Source of the DNA: Calothrix sp. NIES-4101
Lineage (GTDB): Bacteria > Cyanobacteriota > Cyanobacteriia > Cyanobacteriales > Nostocaceae
DNA: 64,000 bases
Assembly (NCBI GenBank): GCA_004296455.1
Contig: AP018280.1
Coordinates: 1,364,001-1,428,000 of the forward strand
Direction: 5' to 3'
This document shows positions 29,293-38,630 of this stretch, in pieces. Each line of letters starts with the position of its first letter. Positions within the stretch are counted from its first letter, which is position 1. The notes beneath the pieces were generated by a model. It saw only the letters and a list, made by a program, of their open reading frames with translations, did no database searches and had not been told where the DNA came from. The position numbers and the translations under genes are program-made.

Positions 29293-29378
29293 GTTGTAAT
29301 TGGTTACTAGATGGGAATACTAAGATTATCTAAGTAGCTGGGTGGAATTAAAGCAAACCAGATGCTCATCCAGTAGTG

Positions 29379-29407
29379 GCATTGAGCATTTCGACTACGC
29401 TCAATGC
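29379..29407. repeat. Palindromic spacer repeat
   Basis: GCATTGAGC and GCTCAATGC form a perfect 9-bp stem around ATTTCGACTAC. This sequence type (ATTTCGACTACGCTCAATG) is a common intergenic repeat in cyanobacteria. Confidence 0.5.
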
Positions 29408-29480
29408 GTCTTACAAATAATTCCGCTTTCCTACTTAAAAAAGCTAAAAAATACTTTGACAAAATATTTACAAAAAATCA

Positions 29481-29900
29481 ATGACAAACATCAATATTAG
29501 CGATACGACTGCTCATCCTCTCGCCAAATATTCCAATCATCTCGAATTTAACGGCTATCAAATCCAAGAGGATGAGGAATTACTAATATGTCGTCATTCA
29601 CGTAAAGCAAATTTAATTCTTAGACATGTGGCTGATAGAGGTGTCTTAATCAGTACATTATATTCCTGCGAACCAGATGTTACAAGAATCAATTTGTTGG
29701 AATATGTGAACCAACTCAATTCTGAATTGATATTTATCAAAGCCTATATTAGTGAAGATGAGGAGGAGACAAACTTAATTATGGAAACATTTTTTGAAGG
29801 CGAATATAATCGCACGAATTTTTCAATTCTCCTGGATAATATTGACTATGATATGGATATTTTTGAGCAAAACGAATTCACCAGGAAATATTTGCAGTAA
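29481..29900 (+). CDS. YbjN-like small acidic protein
   Basis: A 139-residue acidic cytosolic protein. The fold pattern (RHVADRGVLISTLYSCEPDV, LLEYVNQLNSELIFIKAYI, DEEETNLIMETFFEGEYNRTNFSILLDNIDYD) resembles YbjN/type III secretion chaperone-like proteins common in cyanobacteria. No catalytic residues are seen. It ends at a hairpin shared with convergent dusA. Confidence 0.62.
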   Translation: MTNINISDTTAHPLAKYSNHLEFNGYQIQEDEELLICRHSRKANLILRHVADRGVLISTLYSCEPDVTRINLLEYVNQLNSELIFIKAYISEDEEETNLIMETFFEGEYNRTNFSILLDNIDYDMDIFEQNEFTRKYLQ

Positions 29901-29954
29901 ATGCGATCGCAAATTCTAATCAACTATCGCCAACTAATACTATAAACCATCAGG

Positions 29955-29995
29955 AAAAAGGCTGATATCATGGTAATGATTTCATCGCCTTTTTT
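29955..29995. terminator. Bidirectional terminator
   Basis: AAAAAGGC (29955-29962) and GCCTTTTT (29987-29994) form an 8-bp stem between the convergent gene ends at 29900 and 29998. The A/T arms supply a T-tract on both strands. Confidence 0.7.
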
Positions 29996-29997
29996 CT

Positions 29998-31038
29998 TTA
30001 AATAACCATAGCTACCTCTACAGAATTTGGAACTAAGGCTAATGCTTGCGCTACGACTTTTGCATCGGCTCCCGGACGACAAGAATATTCAGTAATATGC
30101 TGTTTCCAAGCACGAGTTCCGGGTTGTCCCGCAAATAATTGCAGCATGTGACGGGTAATTTTATTCAATTTCAACCCCTTTTCAACCCATTTATCAATAT
30201 AAGGAAACATTGCTTCAGCTGCTTGATGACGTGTGAGTGGTGCTATATTTTCACCGTAAAATTGTGAGTCGGCAACAGCAAAAAGATAGGGATTATCGTA
30301 AGCAGCCCGCCCTACCATCACAGCATCCACAAATTGTAATTGTTCGCTGATTTGTTCGACAGTTTTTAATCCACCATTAATTTCAATAAATAAGTGTGGA
30401 AAATCAACTTTCAAACGATGTACATCAGTGTAACGCAAAGGTGGAATATCACGATTTTCTTTCGGACTTAATCCTTTTAACCAAGCTTTACGAGCATGAA
30501 CGTTAAATATTTTGCATCCAGCTTCAGAAACTATACTGACAAAATTGAACATATCTTCGTAGCTATCATGCTCATCAATGCCAATCCTATGTTTTACGCT
30601 CACAGGAATATTTGCAGCTGCAATCATTGCCGCCACACAATCAGCTACTTTTTGCGGTTGTGCCATTAAACACGCACCAAAATTACCATCCTGAACGCGA
30701 TCGCTCGGACAACCTACATTCAAATTAATCTCGTCGTAGCCCATTTCTGCGGCAATTCTGGCGCATTCTGCGAGTTCTTGGGGCTTGTCTCCTCCCACTT
30801 GCAGAACAAGCGGTTTTTCTTCGGGTGAGAACCCTAAAAGACGCTCTCTGTCTCCATGCATTATTGCCGCAGTCGTTATCATTTCGGTATAAAGTAAAGT
30901 TCTGCGGGTAATTTGCCGCATAAAATATCGATAATGACGGTCTGTTCTATCCATCATTGGGGCGATACTTAAAGGATAGTAATTTGCTCTAGTTGAAATT
31001 GGCGATTTTGTTGATTTTAATATAGTTATTTGGTTCAT
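29998..31038 (-). CDS. dusA: tRNA-dihydrouridine synthase A
   Basis: An FMN-dependent enzyme reducing uridines in the tRNA D-loop. It has about 346 residues from ATG 31038; an upstream TTG would overlap the SDR gene. It has the early APMMDRTDRHYRYF motif, NLNVGCPSDRVQ with the active-site Cys just after (FGACLM), the KHRIG FMN motif, and NGGLK/VGRAAY at the C-terminal face of the TIM barrel. The DRTDRHYR and GKNLxKxTRH-like elements point to DusA rather than DusB or DusC. Confidence 0.93.
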   Translation of the reverse strand: MNQITILKSTKSPISTRANYYPLSIAPMMDRTDRHYRYFMRQITRRTLLYTEMITTAAIMHGDRERLLGFSPEEKPLVLQVGGDKPQELAECARIAAEMGYDEINLNVGCPSDRVQDGNFGACLMAQPQKVADCVAAMIAAANIPVSVKHRIGIDEHDSYEDMFNFVSIVSEAGCKIFNVHARKAWLKGLSPKENRDIPPLRYTDVHRLKVDFPHLFIEINGGLKTVEQISEQLQFVDAVMVGRAAYDNPYLFAVADSQFYGENIAPLTRHQAAEAMFPYIDKWVEKGLKLNKITRHMLQLFAGQPGTRAWKQHITEYSCRPGADAKVVAQALALVPNSVEVAMVI

Positions 31039-31076
31039 ATTTATAATCAGATTTAACTGTGAATAAAGATGAAAAT

Positions 31077-31859
31077 TTACCAAGGCAATTTACTTCCATC
31101 CCATGAGAAAAAATGTCCGGTATCACTTGGTTTAAGTTTTTCAATGACTGTTAGTAATTGATTGACTGTACGTGCGACTGTAAATAATTTTTCTGGTGCG
31201 ACATTTTTTTGAAATGGACGCGAAAGATTTGTATCAGTTGTGCCGGGATGTAATGTGACTACAATTGTTTTGGGACAGGTTCTCGCATATTCAATCGAGA
31301 CATTTCGCATCAACATATTTAATGCAGCTTTGGACGCACGATAACCATACCAGCCACCAAGTTGATTATCACCAATACTACCCACTTTTGCTGAAATACT
31401 GGCAAATACACTATTTTCTTTATGCTTGAAAAGTGGTTGTAAATGCTTTGCTAAAAGTACGCTGGCAATACTATTAATTTGAAAGTAATGAGTTAAGTTG
31501 TCGAGATTAATTTGACGCAGACTTTTTTCTGGTTGCAGGTTCTCGTCATGCAATAATCCGGCACAATTGATCGCAAAATGTAACTTGTCGGTGTCTGCAC
31601 GTATTTTCCCGACGCATTCAGCAATTTCTTTTTCATCAATGATGTCAACTAAAATACAAGTTAATTTATTGGGATAAGCATCTACAAGCGCTAATAAACC
31701 AGACGCAGATTCCGGAGTGCGGTAAGTTGCATAAACCTTGTTAATTCTACTATCTGACAAGAGTTTTTCCACAAAGCCTAAACCAATACCTCGACTAGCA
31801 CCAATCACCAAGGTATTGATAGGATGACTTTGACTTGCATTTGCGTCCAAAAATGACAT
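31077..31859 (-). CDS. SDR-family oxidoreductase (C-factor-like)
   Basis: About 260 residues. The NAD(P) motif GASRGIGLGF lies near the N-terminus, followed by INCAG, a Ser at SISAKVGS, and the catalytic YGYRASK. The pattern matches the CsgA/C-factor-like short-chain dehydrogenases. ATG 31859 is chosen because AGAGGA lies 9-10 nt upstream. It overlaps a potential dusA extension and runs just upstream of dusA on the same strand, so the two may be co-transcribed. Substrate unknown. Confidence 0.9.
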   Translation of the reverse strand: MSFLDANASQSHPINTLVIGASRGIGLGFVEKLLSDSRINKVYATYRTPESASGLLALVDAYPNKLTCILVDIIDEKEIAECVGKIRADTDKLHFAINCAGLLHDENLQPEKSLRQINLDNLTHYFQINSIASVLLAKHLQPLFKHKENSVFASISAKVGSIGDNQLGGWYGYRASKAALNMLMRNVSIEYARTCPKTIVVTLHPGTTDTNLSRPFQKNVAPEKLFTVARTVNQLLTVIEKLKPSDTGHFFSWDGSKLPW

Positions 31860-32009
31860 TCTTCTGTTTCCTCTGTCTATACTCAAAAATTCTAATGTAT
31901 TATTTCCTATAAGAATTTAGGAGTTAGCCATGCTCAAAAATTTCATCACCAAGGATGTAAACAATTTCTTCCTCTTTTAGCTTTTACCTTATATCACCGG
32001 AAAACCATT

Positions 32010-32858
32010 ATGCAGCATCAAGAAGGAAATATAGTTACTAGTGGTGGTATGTGTTTATACTACCAGTCTTGGCATCCAAATGGTGCAGCACGAGGAATTT
32101 TAGCCATAGTACATGGTTTGGGTGGACATAGTGGTTTATACGGTAATATTGTTAATCAATTAATACTCAAAGATTTTGCAATTTACACCGTTGATTTACG
32201 TGGACATGGAAAGTCAACCGGTCAACGGGGTTATATTAATTCTTGGGATGAATATCGTGATGATGTCAGTAATTTTCTCAAATTTATTGCTAGTCAAAAT
32301 CCCGAGATTCCGATTTTTTTACTTGGTCATAGTTTAGGTGGTTTAATAGTTTTAGATTATGTATTGCATTCTGCTGGTGACATAGAAAAGCAAGCTAAAA
32401 TTAAAGGTCTAATTAATTTAACCCCGGCATTGGGTGAACCTGGTGTTCCATTAATCAAGCTGTTATTGGGGAAATTTTTATCAAGAATTTATCCCCGTTT
32501 TTCCCTCGATACAGGAATAGATTTAAGTTTAGCATCTCGTGATCCAGAAGTAGTCAAGATTTATGCTCAAGACCCATTAAGACATACGATGGGGACTGCG
32601 CGTTTATCTACAGAATTTTTTCGCACTCTGGCTTGGGTAAAAGAACATGCTAGTGAGTTAGATATACCATTTTTGATGGTCATTGCTGGGGGAGATAAGG
32701 TAACTTTTCCAGAAGATAGTCGCGCGTTTTTTCAACAGCTAAGTTTGTCAGATAAAGAATTACAAGAATATCCAGAAAGTTATCATTGCATCCAAGATGA
32801 TTTAAATTATAAAGAGGTATTAGGTAATTTAGAAGATTGGTTAGAAAGACATATCTAA
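32010..32858 (+). CDS. Alpha/beta hydrolase, monoacylglycerol-lipase-like
   Basis: A 282-residue serine hydrolase. HGLGGHSGLY forms the oxyanion region, GHSLGG is the nucleophile elbow, and the acid and base are expected in AGGDKVT and ESYHCIQDD. The DLRGHGKSTGQRGYI stretch is typical of the monoacylglycerol lipase / lysophospholipase branch. No signal peptide. It is followed 41 bp downstream by ygfZ on the same strand. Confidence 0.9.
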   Translation: MQHQEGNIVTSGGMCLYYQSWHPNGAARGILAIVHGLGGHSGLYGNIVNQLILKDFAIYTVDLRGHGKSTGQRGYINSWDEYRDDVSNFLKFIASQNPEIPIFLLGHSLGGLIVLDYVLHSAGDIEKQAKIKGLINLTPALGEPGVPLIKLLLGKFLSRIYPRFSLDTGIDLSLASRDPEVVKIYAQDPLRHTMGTARLSTEFFRTLAWVKEHASELDIPFLMVIAGGDKVTFPEDSRAFFQQLSLSDKELQEYPESYHCIQDDLNYKEVLGNLEDWLERHI

Positions 32859-32899
32859 AATATACATATCCAAATACACATATCCCACATATACACCGC

Positions 32900-33898
32900 A
32901 TGAATACACAAGACATAATAGCAATTGAAGCTGCTAATGCCAGCGTTGCCATATGCGATCGCACTCACTGGGGACGGATTAAAATATCTGGTGATGATCG
33001 ACTACGTTTTCTCCACAATCAAAGTACTAATGATTTTCAAAGCCTGAAACCGGGACAGGGTTGTGATACTGTTTTTGTCACTTCCACTGCTAGAACTATT
33101 GACTTAGCAACAGCCTACGTCCGAGACGATGCAGTAATTCTCGTGGTTTCCCCTAATCGTCGCGAATATCTGATGCAATGGCTGGATAAATACATTTTTT
33201 TCGCTGACAAAGTAGAATTAGCAGATATTACAAAATATACTTGTACATTTAGTCTCATTGGCCCTAAAAGCCACGAAATTATCGAGAAATTAACCGCAGA
33301 CGAATTAATTGCCCAACCTAAATATAGTCATAAAGTATACTCTATCTCTGGTGAAAAAGGGGTTGCAGAAGGAGTTCGCATCGCTGTTGGGAGTGGTTTG
33401 GCATCTCCTGGTTACACCTTAATTTTTCCAGTCACCGATAGAGAAATAGTCTGGAATAAATTGTTGGAAATGGGTGCAGTGGAAATGAGCCAAACAGCTT
33501 GGGAAAGTCTACGGATAACTCAAGGTCGTCCCATCCCCGAACAGGAATTAACTGATGATTATAATCCCCTGGAAGTTGGTTTATGGCAAACTGTTTCCTT
33601 TAATAAAGGTTGTTACATCGGACAAGAAACAATCGCAAGATTAAACACATATAAAGGTGTGAAAACATATCTTTGGGGAATTAAATTAAATTCCTTAGTT
33701 GAACCTGGAAGTATGATTAATTCCGGTGAAGAAAAAGTCGGTGTTTTGACTAGTATTACGGAAACTCCTGATGGATATTTTGGACTAGGTTATATTCGTA
33801 GCAAGGCTGGTGGTGTTGGTTTAAAAGTAACAGTTGGTGATAGTGAAGGGGAAGTTGTGGAAATACCATTTATTTCCCATGATTACCCAGAACTTTAA
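32900..33898 (+). CDS. ygfZ: YgfZ/GcvT-like folate-binding protein
   Basis: A 332-residue protein related to the glycine-cleavage T protein, which helps maintain iron-sulfur enzymes using folate. The diagnostic YgfZ motif KGCYIGQE is near residue 235. The GRIKISGDDRLRFLHNQSTNDF start fits the family. ATG 32900 is chosen over an upstream frame that would overlap the hydrolase. No glycine-cleavage genes are adjacent, supporting the YgfZ call over GcvT. Confidence 0.93.
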   Translation: MNTQDIIAIEAANASVAICDRTHWGRIKISGDDRLRFLHNQSTNDFQSLKPGQGCDTVFVTSTARTIDLATAYVRDDAVILVVSPNRREYLMQWLDKYIFFADKVELADITKYTCTFSLIGPKSHEIIEKLTADELIAQPKYSHKVYSISGEKGVAEGVRIAVGSGLASPGYTLIFPVTDREIVWNKLLEMGAVEMSQTAWESLRITQGRPIPEQELTDDYNPLEVGLWQTVSFNKGCYIGQETIARLNTYKGVKTYLWGIKLNSLVEPGSMINSGEEKVGVLTSITETPDGYFGLGYIRSKAGGVGLKVTVGDSEGEVVEIPFISHDYPEL

Positions 33899-33929
33899 TT
33901 GGGTAATAATGTTAATGGCTAGACATTAA

Positions 33930-34565
33930 TTATTTGGTACCAAACAATCTATCTCCAGCGTCACCTAAGCCTGGTATTATGTAGCCCAATTCGTCAAGTT
34001 TGTCATCGATCGCAGCTGTGTATACGGGAATGTCGGGATGTACAGAACAGAAATGCTCTAACCCTTCTGGTGCTGCCAATAAACAAACAAATTTAATCGA
34101 TTGGGGGTTAGTAGATTTGAGTCGTTCCACAGCTGCGATCGCCGAATTTCCAGTTGCAAGCATGGGGTCTACTAGTAGAATATCGCGTTTGTCGATATCA
34201 TGGGGAACTTTAAAATAGTATTCTACAGGAATTAAGGTTTTCGGATCGCGATATAAGCCGATGTGTCCGACTCTTGCGGAAGGAATTAACTCTAACATTC
34301 CATCTAAAATACCTTGTCCCGCGCGTTGAATGGCAACTATAACTAATTTTTTATCAGGTGCCAGTATGGGGGCTTGCATAGCGGCAATAGGTGTCTGAAT
34401 TAGTTCTGTTTTTAATGGTAAATCTCGTGTAACTTCGTATGCTAAAAGTAAGCTAATTTCTTTGAGTAAGGTGCGAAATTTTGCAGTGCTGGTTTCATTT
34501 TTTCGCATCAATGTTAATTTATGTTGGATTAATGGATGCTCAATTACTGTTACTTGATTTGTCAT
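33930..34565 (-). CDS. upp: Uracil phosphoribosyltransferase
   Basis: A 211-residue enzyme making UMP from uracil and PRPP. The PRPP loop [18 protein letters not shown] is intact, with RAG in QRAGQG and the C-terminal [13 protein letters not shown] typical of UPRT. It is the last gene of the minus-strand set URC1-URC4-upp, 55 bp after the URC4 stop. In the yeast URC pathway the UPRT (URC6) is required, so here it probably supplies UMP to the catabolic steps as well as ordinary salvage. Confidence 0.96.
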   Translation of the reverse strand: MTNQVTVIEHPLIQHKLTLMRKNETSTAKFRTLLKEISLLLAYEVTRDLPLKTELIQTPIAAMQAPILAPDKKLVIVAIQRAGQGILDGMLELIPSARVGHIGLYRDPKTLIPVEYYFKVPHDIDKRDILLVDPMLATGNSAIAAVERLKSTNPQSIKFVCLLAAPEGLEHFCSVHPDIPVYTAAIDDKLDELGYIIPGLGDAGDRLFGTK

Positions 34566-34620
34566 ATTAATTAAATATTTGAATATTAGGTATTAGGATG
34601 AGTACATGTTTATAATCAAA

Positions 34621-35898
34621 CTAAAATACTGTACCATCACTTTCTATTTGTAGGGGAGAAACGCCACCATTTCGTAATTCTGCGGCGATTTTTCTGCCTG
34701 CTGTCCAGGTGCCTCCTTGGAGAATTTTAACTAATGGGAGTTCTGTGTCACTCATTTTTAGCTTTTGGCGAATATTTTTGGCAATTTCATCTAAGAGAAT
34801 AACTGTGAGGGCGCGCCATTCGACAATCATTTCAGATGCAATGGAGTGAGTTTGACTAAAAATATCGGGATGTTTGGGACGAATCAATCCTAAATCTAGG
34901 CATAAACCTCCGTTACGGTATTCAGGTAGTCCAGTCAATTCGTCTAAATTTGTAATTTCTAATCCTAATTCTTCTAGAGGTTCAAGAAGGGAATAGGTGA
35001 GCCATTGGGATAATTTGTGAAATGGAACAAAGCCATCTTTTTCTACTTCTTGAATGTGGGAATGAGACCAAACATCTCCCAGGTTAACATTCGCTATTTT
35101 CAACCTACCTGACCAAATTTCACTAAAATTAGATAATACTGCCTCTAAAACTGTTGCTGTGGCAATTTGATTATTACTAGCTTGGTTAATTAAATATTTA
35201 ACTAGATTACCTGGACGAAGGTTATTTTTACCTGATTTATCAAAATCACCAAATAATTGTGGGGATGCGGCGACTACTTCACCTAATTTTTGTAGTAATT
35301 TTAATCTGCCATCGATACCAATGAGGGGATTTTCGGGTGTGACTTGGAAGCCGTTACTCAATTCTGTTTGAGTGAGACTTTGTAATTTTTCAGCATCGAC
35401 ACGTAAAGGTTGATTTTTGTCGCTGGAAAATGCGCCTGCACAAAACATCCGAAAACTAGCAACAGCCAAACCTTCAGAACGTTTAAAACCTAAATTCGTA
35501 TTTTGTTCGTGGTAGTGCCAATTATTCCCAGCACCAGCATCCAGCAACACACTGATGATTGCTAAATCGTATTTAGCTATGGCTTTTGCTTCTGCTGACA
35601 ATCCTGCTAGTTGTTGATTTAGTTGTGCCAGACGGGGTATGCCCCCAACTTCAAAATGTCGCCAACGACTGTGAAAAGGAATCTGCAAATCTGGGTAATC
35701 CGAACGTATCACCTCAATCACATAGTCGGCAACATGTTCTATTTGTGTCAAATCACAATCGAAATAACGTGATTTCCCAGCGATCGCATACTCGAACAAT
35801 AACCGACATCGCGCCCGAATTGCTAGAGGCGATCGTAAATAAGCAACTAATTTCACTGCTGCTTCATCTGCTGGGTTTACTGTAATTCCCATTTCCAT
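34621..35898 (-). CDS. URC4/Urg3-family protein (DUF1688)
   Basis: About 425 residues of the URC4/Urg3 (DUF1688) family, essential for the URC uracil-catabolic route in Lachancea (Saccharomyces) kluyveri. Family hallmarks visible: AYLRSPLAIRARC, FHSRWRHFEVGG, SVLLDAGAGNNWHYHE, GLAVASFRMFCAGAFSS. ATG 35898 is chosen because GGGAG lies 9 nt upstream; an open frame extends to 35931 with only TTG and GTG. The biochemical step it performs is not settled. Its neighbours URC1 and upp make the assignment firm. Confidence 0.9.
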   Translation of the reverse strand: MEMGITVNPADEAAVKLVAYLRSPLAIRARCRLLFEYAIAGKSRYFDCDLTQIEHVADYVIEVIRSDYPDLQIPFHSRWRHFEVGGIPRLAQLNQQLAGLSAEAKAIAKYDLAIISVLLDAGAGNNWHYHEQNTNLGFKRSEGLAVASFRMFCAGAFSSDKNQPLRVDAEKLQSLTQTELSNGFQVTPENPLIGIDGRLKLLQKLGEVVAASPQLFGDFDKSGKNNLRPGNLVKYLINQASNNQIATATVLEAVLSNFSEIWSGRLKIANVNLGDVWSHSHIQEVEKDGFVPFHKLSQWLTYSLLEPLEELGLEITNLDELTGLPEYRNGGLCLDLGLIRPKHPDIFSQTHSIASEMIVEWRALTVILLDEIAKNIRQKLKMSDTELPLVKILQGGTWTAGRKIAAELRNGGVSPLQIESDGTVF

Positions 35899-35960
35899 TG
35901 CCAACCACTCCCGTATCGATGACACCCACAAAAGTCAGAAACTAGAGGTTAGGAGCTATA

Positions 35961-35975
35961 TCAAGTCCGGATAAT
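35961..35975 (-). repeat. Dispersed 15-nt repeat, reverse copy
   Basis: ATTATCCGGACTTGA on the minus strand, one mismatch from the copies at 28781 and 43707. Confidence 0.4.
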
Positions 35976-36076
35976 TCAGTTATTATTTATAGTCTCCGCG
36001 ACTCCCTTTCCCAGAGTCTTCGCGTCAACCTCAACCATGAAATGTGGAAGCGGACATGATAATATCCCCCTTTCCC

Positions 36077-37342
36077 CTAATCCACTAATTCTCTGCCCTT
36101 AATTTCCGACAATCCCGTATCATCCAAAACATCACCTTCTGTGTAATAACCTGCGGCTTTCTTGGCTTCTATTTCCACCCTTGCATCTTGAGGAATCAAA
36201 TCTTCAGGAATCGCAATCCTTTCTCCTATTTCGATTCCCGATTCCGTAATTGCATTGAACTTCATATTACTCATTGATACCATGCGATCAATTCGAGTCA
36301 CACCTAACCAATGTAAGACATCGGGCATGAGTTCTTGGAAGCGCATATCCTGTACCCCAGCAACGCACTCAGTCCGAGCAAAATATGCATTGGCGGTATC
36401 TCCACCTTCCTGACGCTTGCGAGCATTGTAAACCAAGAACTTGGTGACTTCTCCCAAGGCACGCCCCTCTTTACGGCAGTAAATAATAATACCAACGCCA
36501 CCTTCCTGAGCCGTTTGCACGCAGACTTCGATTCCATGAACTAAATAGGGGCGACAAGTACAAATATCGGAACCAAAGACATCAGAACCGTTACATTCGT
36601 CGTGGACACGCACCGCAACAGGTTTACTAGGGTCTGTAATTGCGGAGACATCACCAATAATATATACACTTACACCACCAATAGGAGGTAAGAACACCTC
36701 TAAATCGGAACGAGTAACTAATTCTGGGAACATCCCCCCAGTTTGCTCGAACAGGGCACGGCGTAAGTCACCCTCGGAGATATTAAAGCGTTTGGCGACC
36801 CCTGGTAAATACCATACGGGTTCGATCGCAGCTTTGGTGACAACCAAATCACCACCTGGTTTCATGATTTTCCCATCGATTTGCAAGCGTCCTTTGGCTG
36901 CGGCTTCTTGCAGTTCGGGCATATTAATATGTGCTTGGGTGACGGCGATCGTGGGACGAATATCGTAACCCTGCTCATAGTATGATGGGAAAACTTCGCC
37001 AATAATCGCCCCAAAAGGGTCAAGAGAAACAATTTTTTCGGCATCAAACCAACTGGGGTGAGGGCCAATACGGGCAACAGGTGATGTGTTGGTCAAATCG
37101 GCTCGATGGTCAGATTGTAGTGCCCCACTTGCTACCGCCAGCGCTCGATAAATAGCATAGCTACCAGAATGAGTACCGATGACATTGCGGTGCGTTTGCT
37201 GGGTTAGTGTAGCAACAATAGGGCCCCTTTCCATTGGGTCAGCTGCCCCCCATTTGATTGGAATAGGTTTAGGCCCAAAACTACTGGGATGCGAAGTAAG
37301 AACAATATGCCTGGAAACGTTTTTTTGTTTGGGCATTGTCAT
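36077..37342 (-). CDS. URC1, GTP-cyclohydrolase-II-like uracil catabolism protein
   Basis: A 421-residue relative of RibA (GTP cyclohydrolase II) but longer and of the URC1 type. The RibA zinc motif appears as ECNGSDVFGSDICTCRPYL, keeping three cysteines, and the downstream KEGRALGEVTKFLVYNARKRQ region corresponds to the RibA arginine/nucleotide segment. The long N-terminal part (SHPSSFGPKPIPIKWG) and C-terminal extension are absent from RibA. Heading the set URC1-URC4-upp, it is best read as the first uracil-catabolic gene, acting on a pyrimidine nucleotide rather than GTP. ATG start. Confidence 0.9.
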   Translation of the reverse strand: MTMPKQKNVSRHIVLTSHPSSFGPKPIPIKWGAADPMERGPIVATLTQQTHRNVIGTHSGSYAIYRALAVASGALQSDHRADLTNTSPVARIGPHPSWFDAEKIVSLDPFGAIIGEVFPSYYEQGYDIRPTIAVTQAHINMPELQEAAAKGRLQIDGKIMKPGGDLVVTKAAIEPVWYLPGVAKRFNISEGDLRRALFEQTGGMFPELVTRSDLEVFLPPIGGVSVYIIGDVSAITDPSKPVAVRVHDECNGSDVFGSDICTCRPYLVHGIEVCVQTAQEGGVGIIIYCRKEGRALGEVTKFLVYNARKRQEGGDTANAYFARTECVAGVQDMRFQELMPDVLHWLGVTRIDRMVSMSNMKFNAITESGIEIGERIAIPEDLIPQDARVEIEAKKAAGYYTEGDVLDDTGLSEIKGRELVD

Positions 37343-37654
37343 GAGCTTAGTTATTTTTTGATTGTTTATTTAAGTTAATCGGGATTTATCAACTATCAAT
37401 AGTTTATTCGTGTTTTTGTAAAGACAGTAGGATGCCAGACCAATCATTGATAATAAATTAGAGAACTATTCAAGATGATTATTTATGACTCTATCGATCA
37501 ATGCGATCGCAAGATCGTATTATAGAACACAGAAAAACCACGTACTAGACTTTGCAATTCTGAGGAGAAAATTTAAGAGTAAGTAAACAAGGGTTTTATT
37601 ACGGATTTTTGTGCGAAATTTAATTATAAGTGTACTATAGCGATTGTCAAATTC
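37343..37654. other. 312-bp divergent spacer
   Basis: Should contain the URC1 promoter and that of the TPR gene. One HIP1-like GCGATCGC lies at 37503. No other feature was recognised. Confidence 0.4.
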
Positions 37655-38125
37655 ATGGATTCTTTATTTATCAATTCGTTACTTGAAGATTTGAAAAATC
37701 CCGATGAATCTGTTCGCGACCAGGCGACTCGAAAGCTATGGCGAATTTGGTTCCAGCAAAAAGGAGTTAAAGGTTTGGAAATGATTGATCGCAGCCAAAA
37801 GCTGCTAGATGCGGGAAAAATTGCGGAAGCCGAAGCCGCACTGACTAAATTGCTACGTGAACAGCCTGATTTTGCTGAAGCTTGGAATCGTCGAGCATTT
37901 CTTTATTACACGACTGGTGACTATCAAAAATCGTTAATTGACTGTCAAAAAGTAGTGGCTTTAAACCCCGTACATTTTGGCGCACTTCATGGTATGGGTT
38001 TATGTTATGCTGCCACTGGTGAGTATGAAAAAGCAATCAAATCATTCCGTCGAGCATTAGACATTCAACCTTTTTCTCTGGTAAATCAAAAATTGATTTT
38101 AGAATGTACGATGCGCTTGAGTTAG
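37655..38125 (+). CDS. TPR-repeat protein
   Basis: A 156-residue soluble protein with three tetratricopeptide repeats: about residues 45-75 (LLDAGKIAEAEAALTKLLREQPDF), 77-110 (AWNRRAFLYYTTGDYQKSLIDCQKVVALNPV) and 112-145 (GALHGMGLCYAATGEYEKAIKSFRRALDIQPF). Its role is protein-protein interaction; the partner is unknown. The first 40 residues are charged. ATG start. Confidence 0.9.
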   Translation: MDSLFINSLLEDLKNPDESVRDQATRKLWRIWFQQKGVKGLEMIDRSQKLLDAGKIAEAEAALTKLLREQPDFAEAWNRRAFLYYTTGDYQKSLIDCQKVVALNPVHFGALHGMGLCYAATGEYEKAIKSFRRALDIQPFSLVNQKLILECTMRLS

Positions 38126-38630
38126 AGCTAAAATTCAGAATCTCCACGGGTAGAAATCAAAAGTATGTAACAAACATCTAACAAGTATGTAACAGCAATT
38201 ACATACTATCAAGCACCGAGATTTTCTTCAGTATGGTTCGGTGTTTTTAGCAAATAGTATGATTACAGCTTGCGGGCAGCAAAATTAATCTTTAGAGCCA
38301 GTATCGGGGCAAAATTTAGATAAAACATCTTTGTAACGAATTGGCTCGCGCCAGCCCAACATGGGAAAATTTATCAAGCTGTAGCCCCAGGCATCTACCC
38401 AAACATCTACCAAGACTATATTATTTACCGAAAGTAGATAGATTGAATGCAGTTTATTTGCCTATGTAGTCCTTTTACAGATAATACCAATTGTTGCGAT
38501 CGCTCCCCTTTTAAAAATAAGTCGTATGAAAGCGCCATTAAAAATGACAATTCAATGATTAAATGATTATTTTCTTCATAACTCTGCCAAAATATTAGGT
38601 ATTATCGGCAGCACAGCAGAGGCAACATTA
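38126..38630. other. 505-bp spacer with a possible gene remnant
   Basis: Holds a minus-strand open stretch at 38285-38413 (see separate entry), two HIP1-like octamers and the promoter of the FAD-oxidoreductase gene. Nothing else was recognised. Confidence 0.4.
38285..38413 (-). pseudogene. Possible relic or mini-gene (42 codons)
   Basis: The minus strand reads WVDAWGYSLINFPMLGWREP and continues to SKFCPDTGSKD before a TAA. Codon use and composition look protein-like, but only a TTG start without ribosome site is available, and a stop lies 18 codons further upstream. It may be the tail of a degraded gene. Confidence 0.3.
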
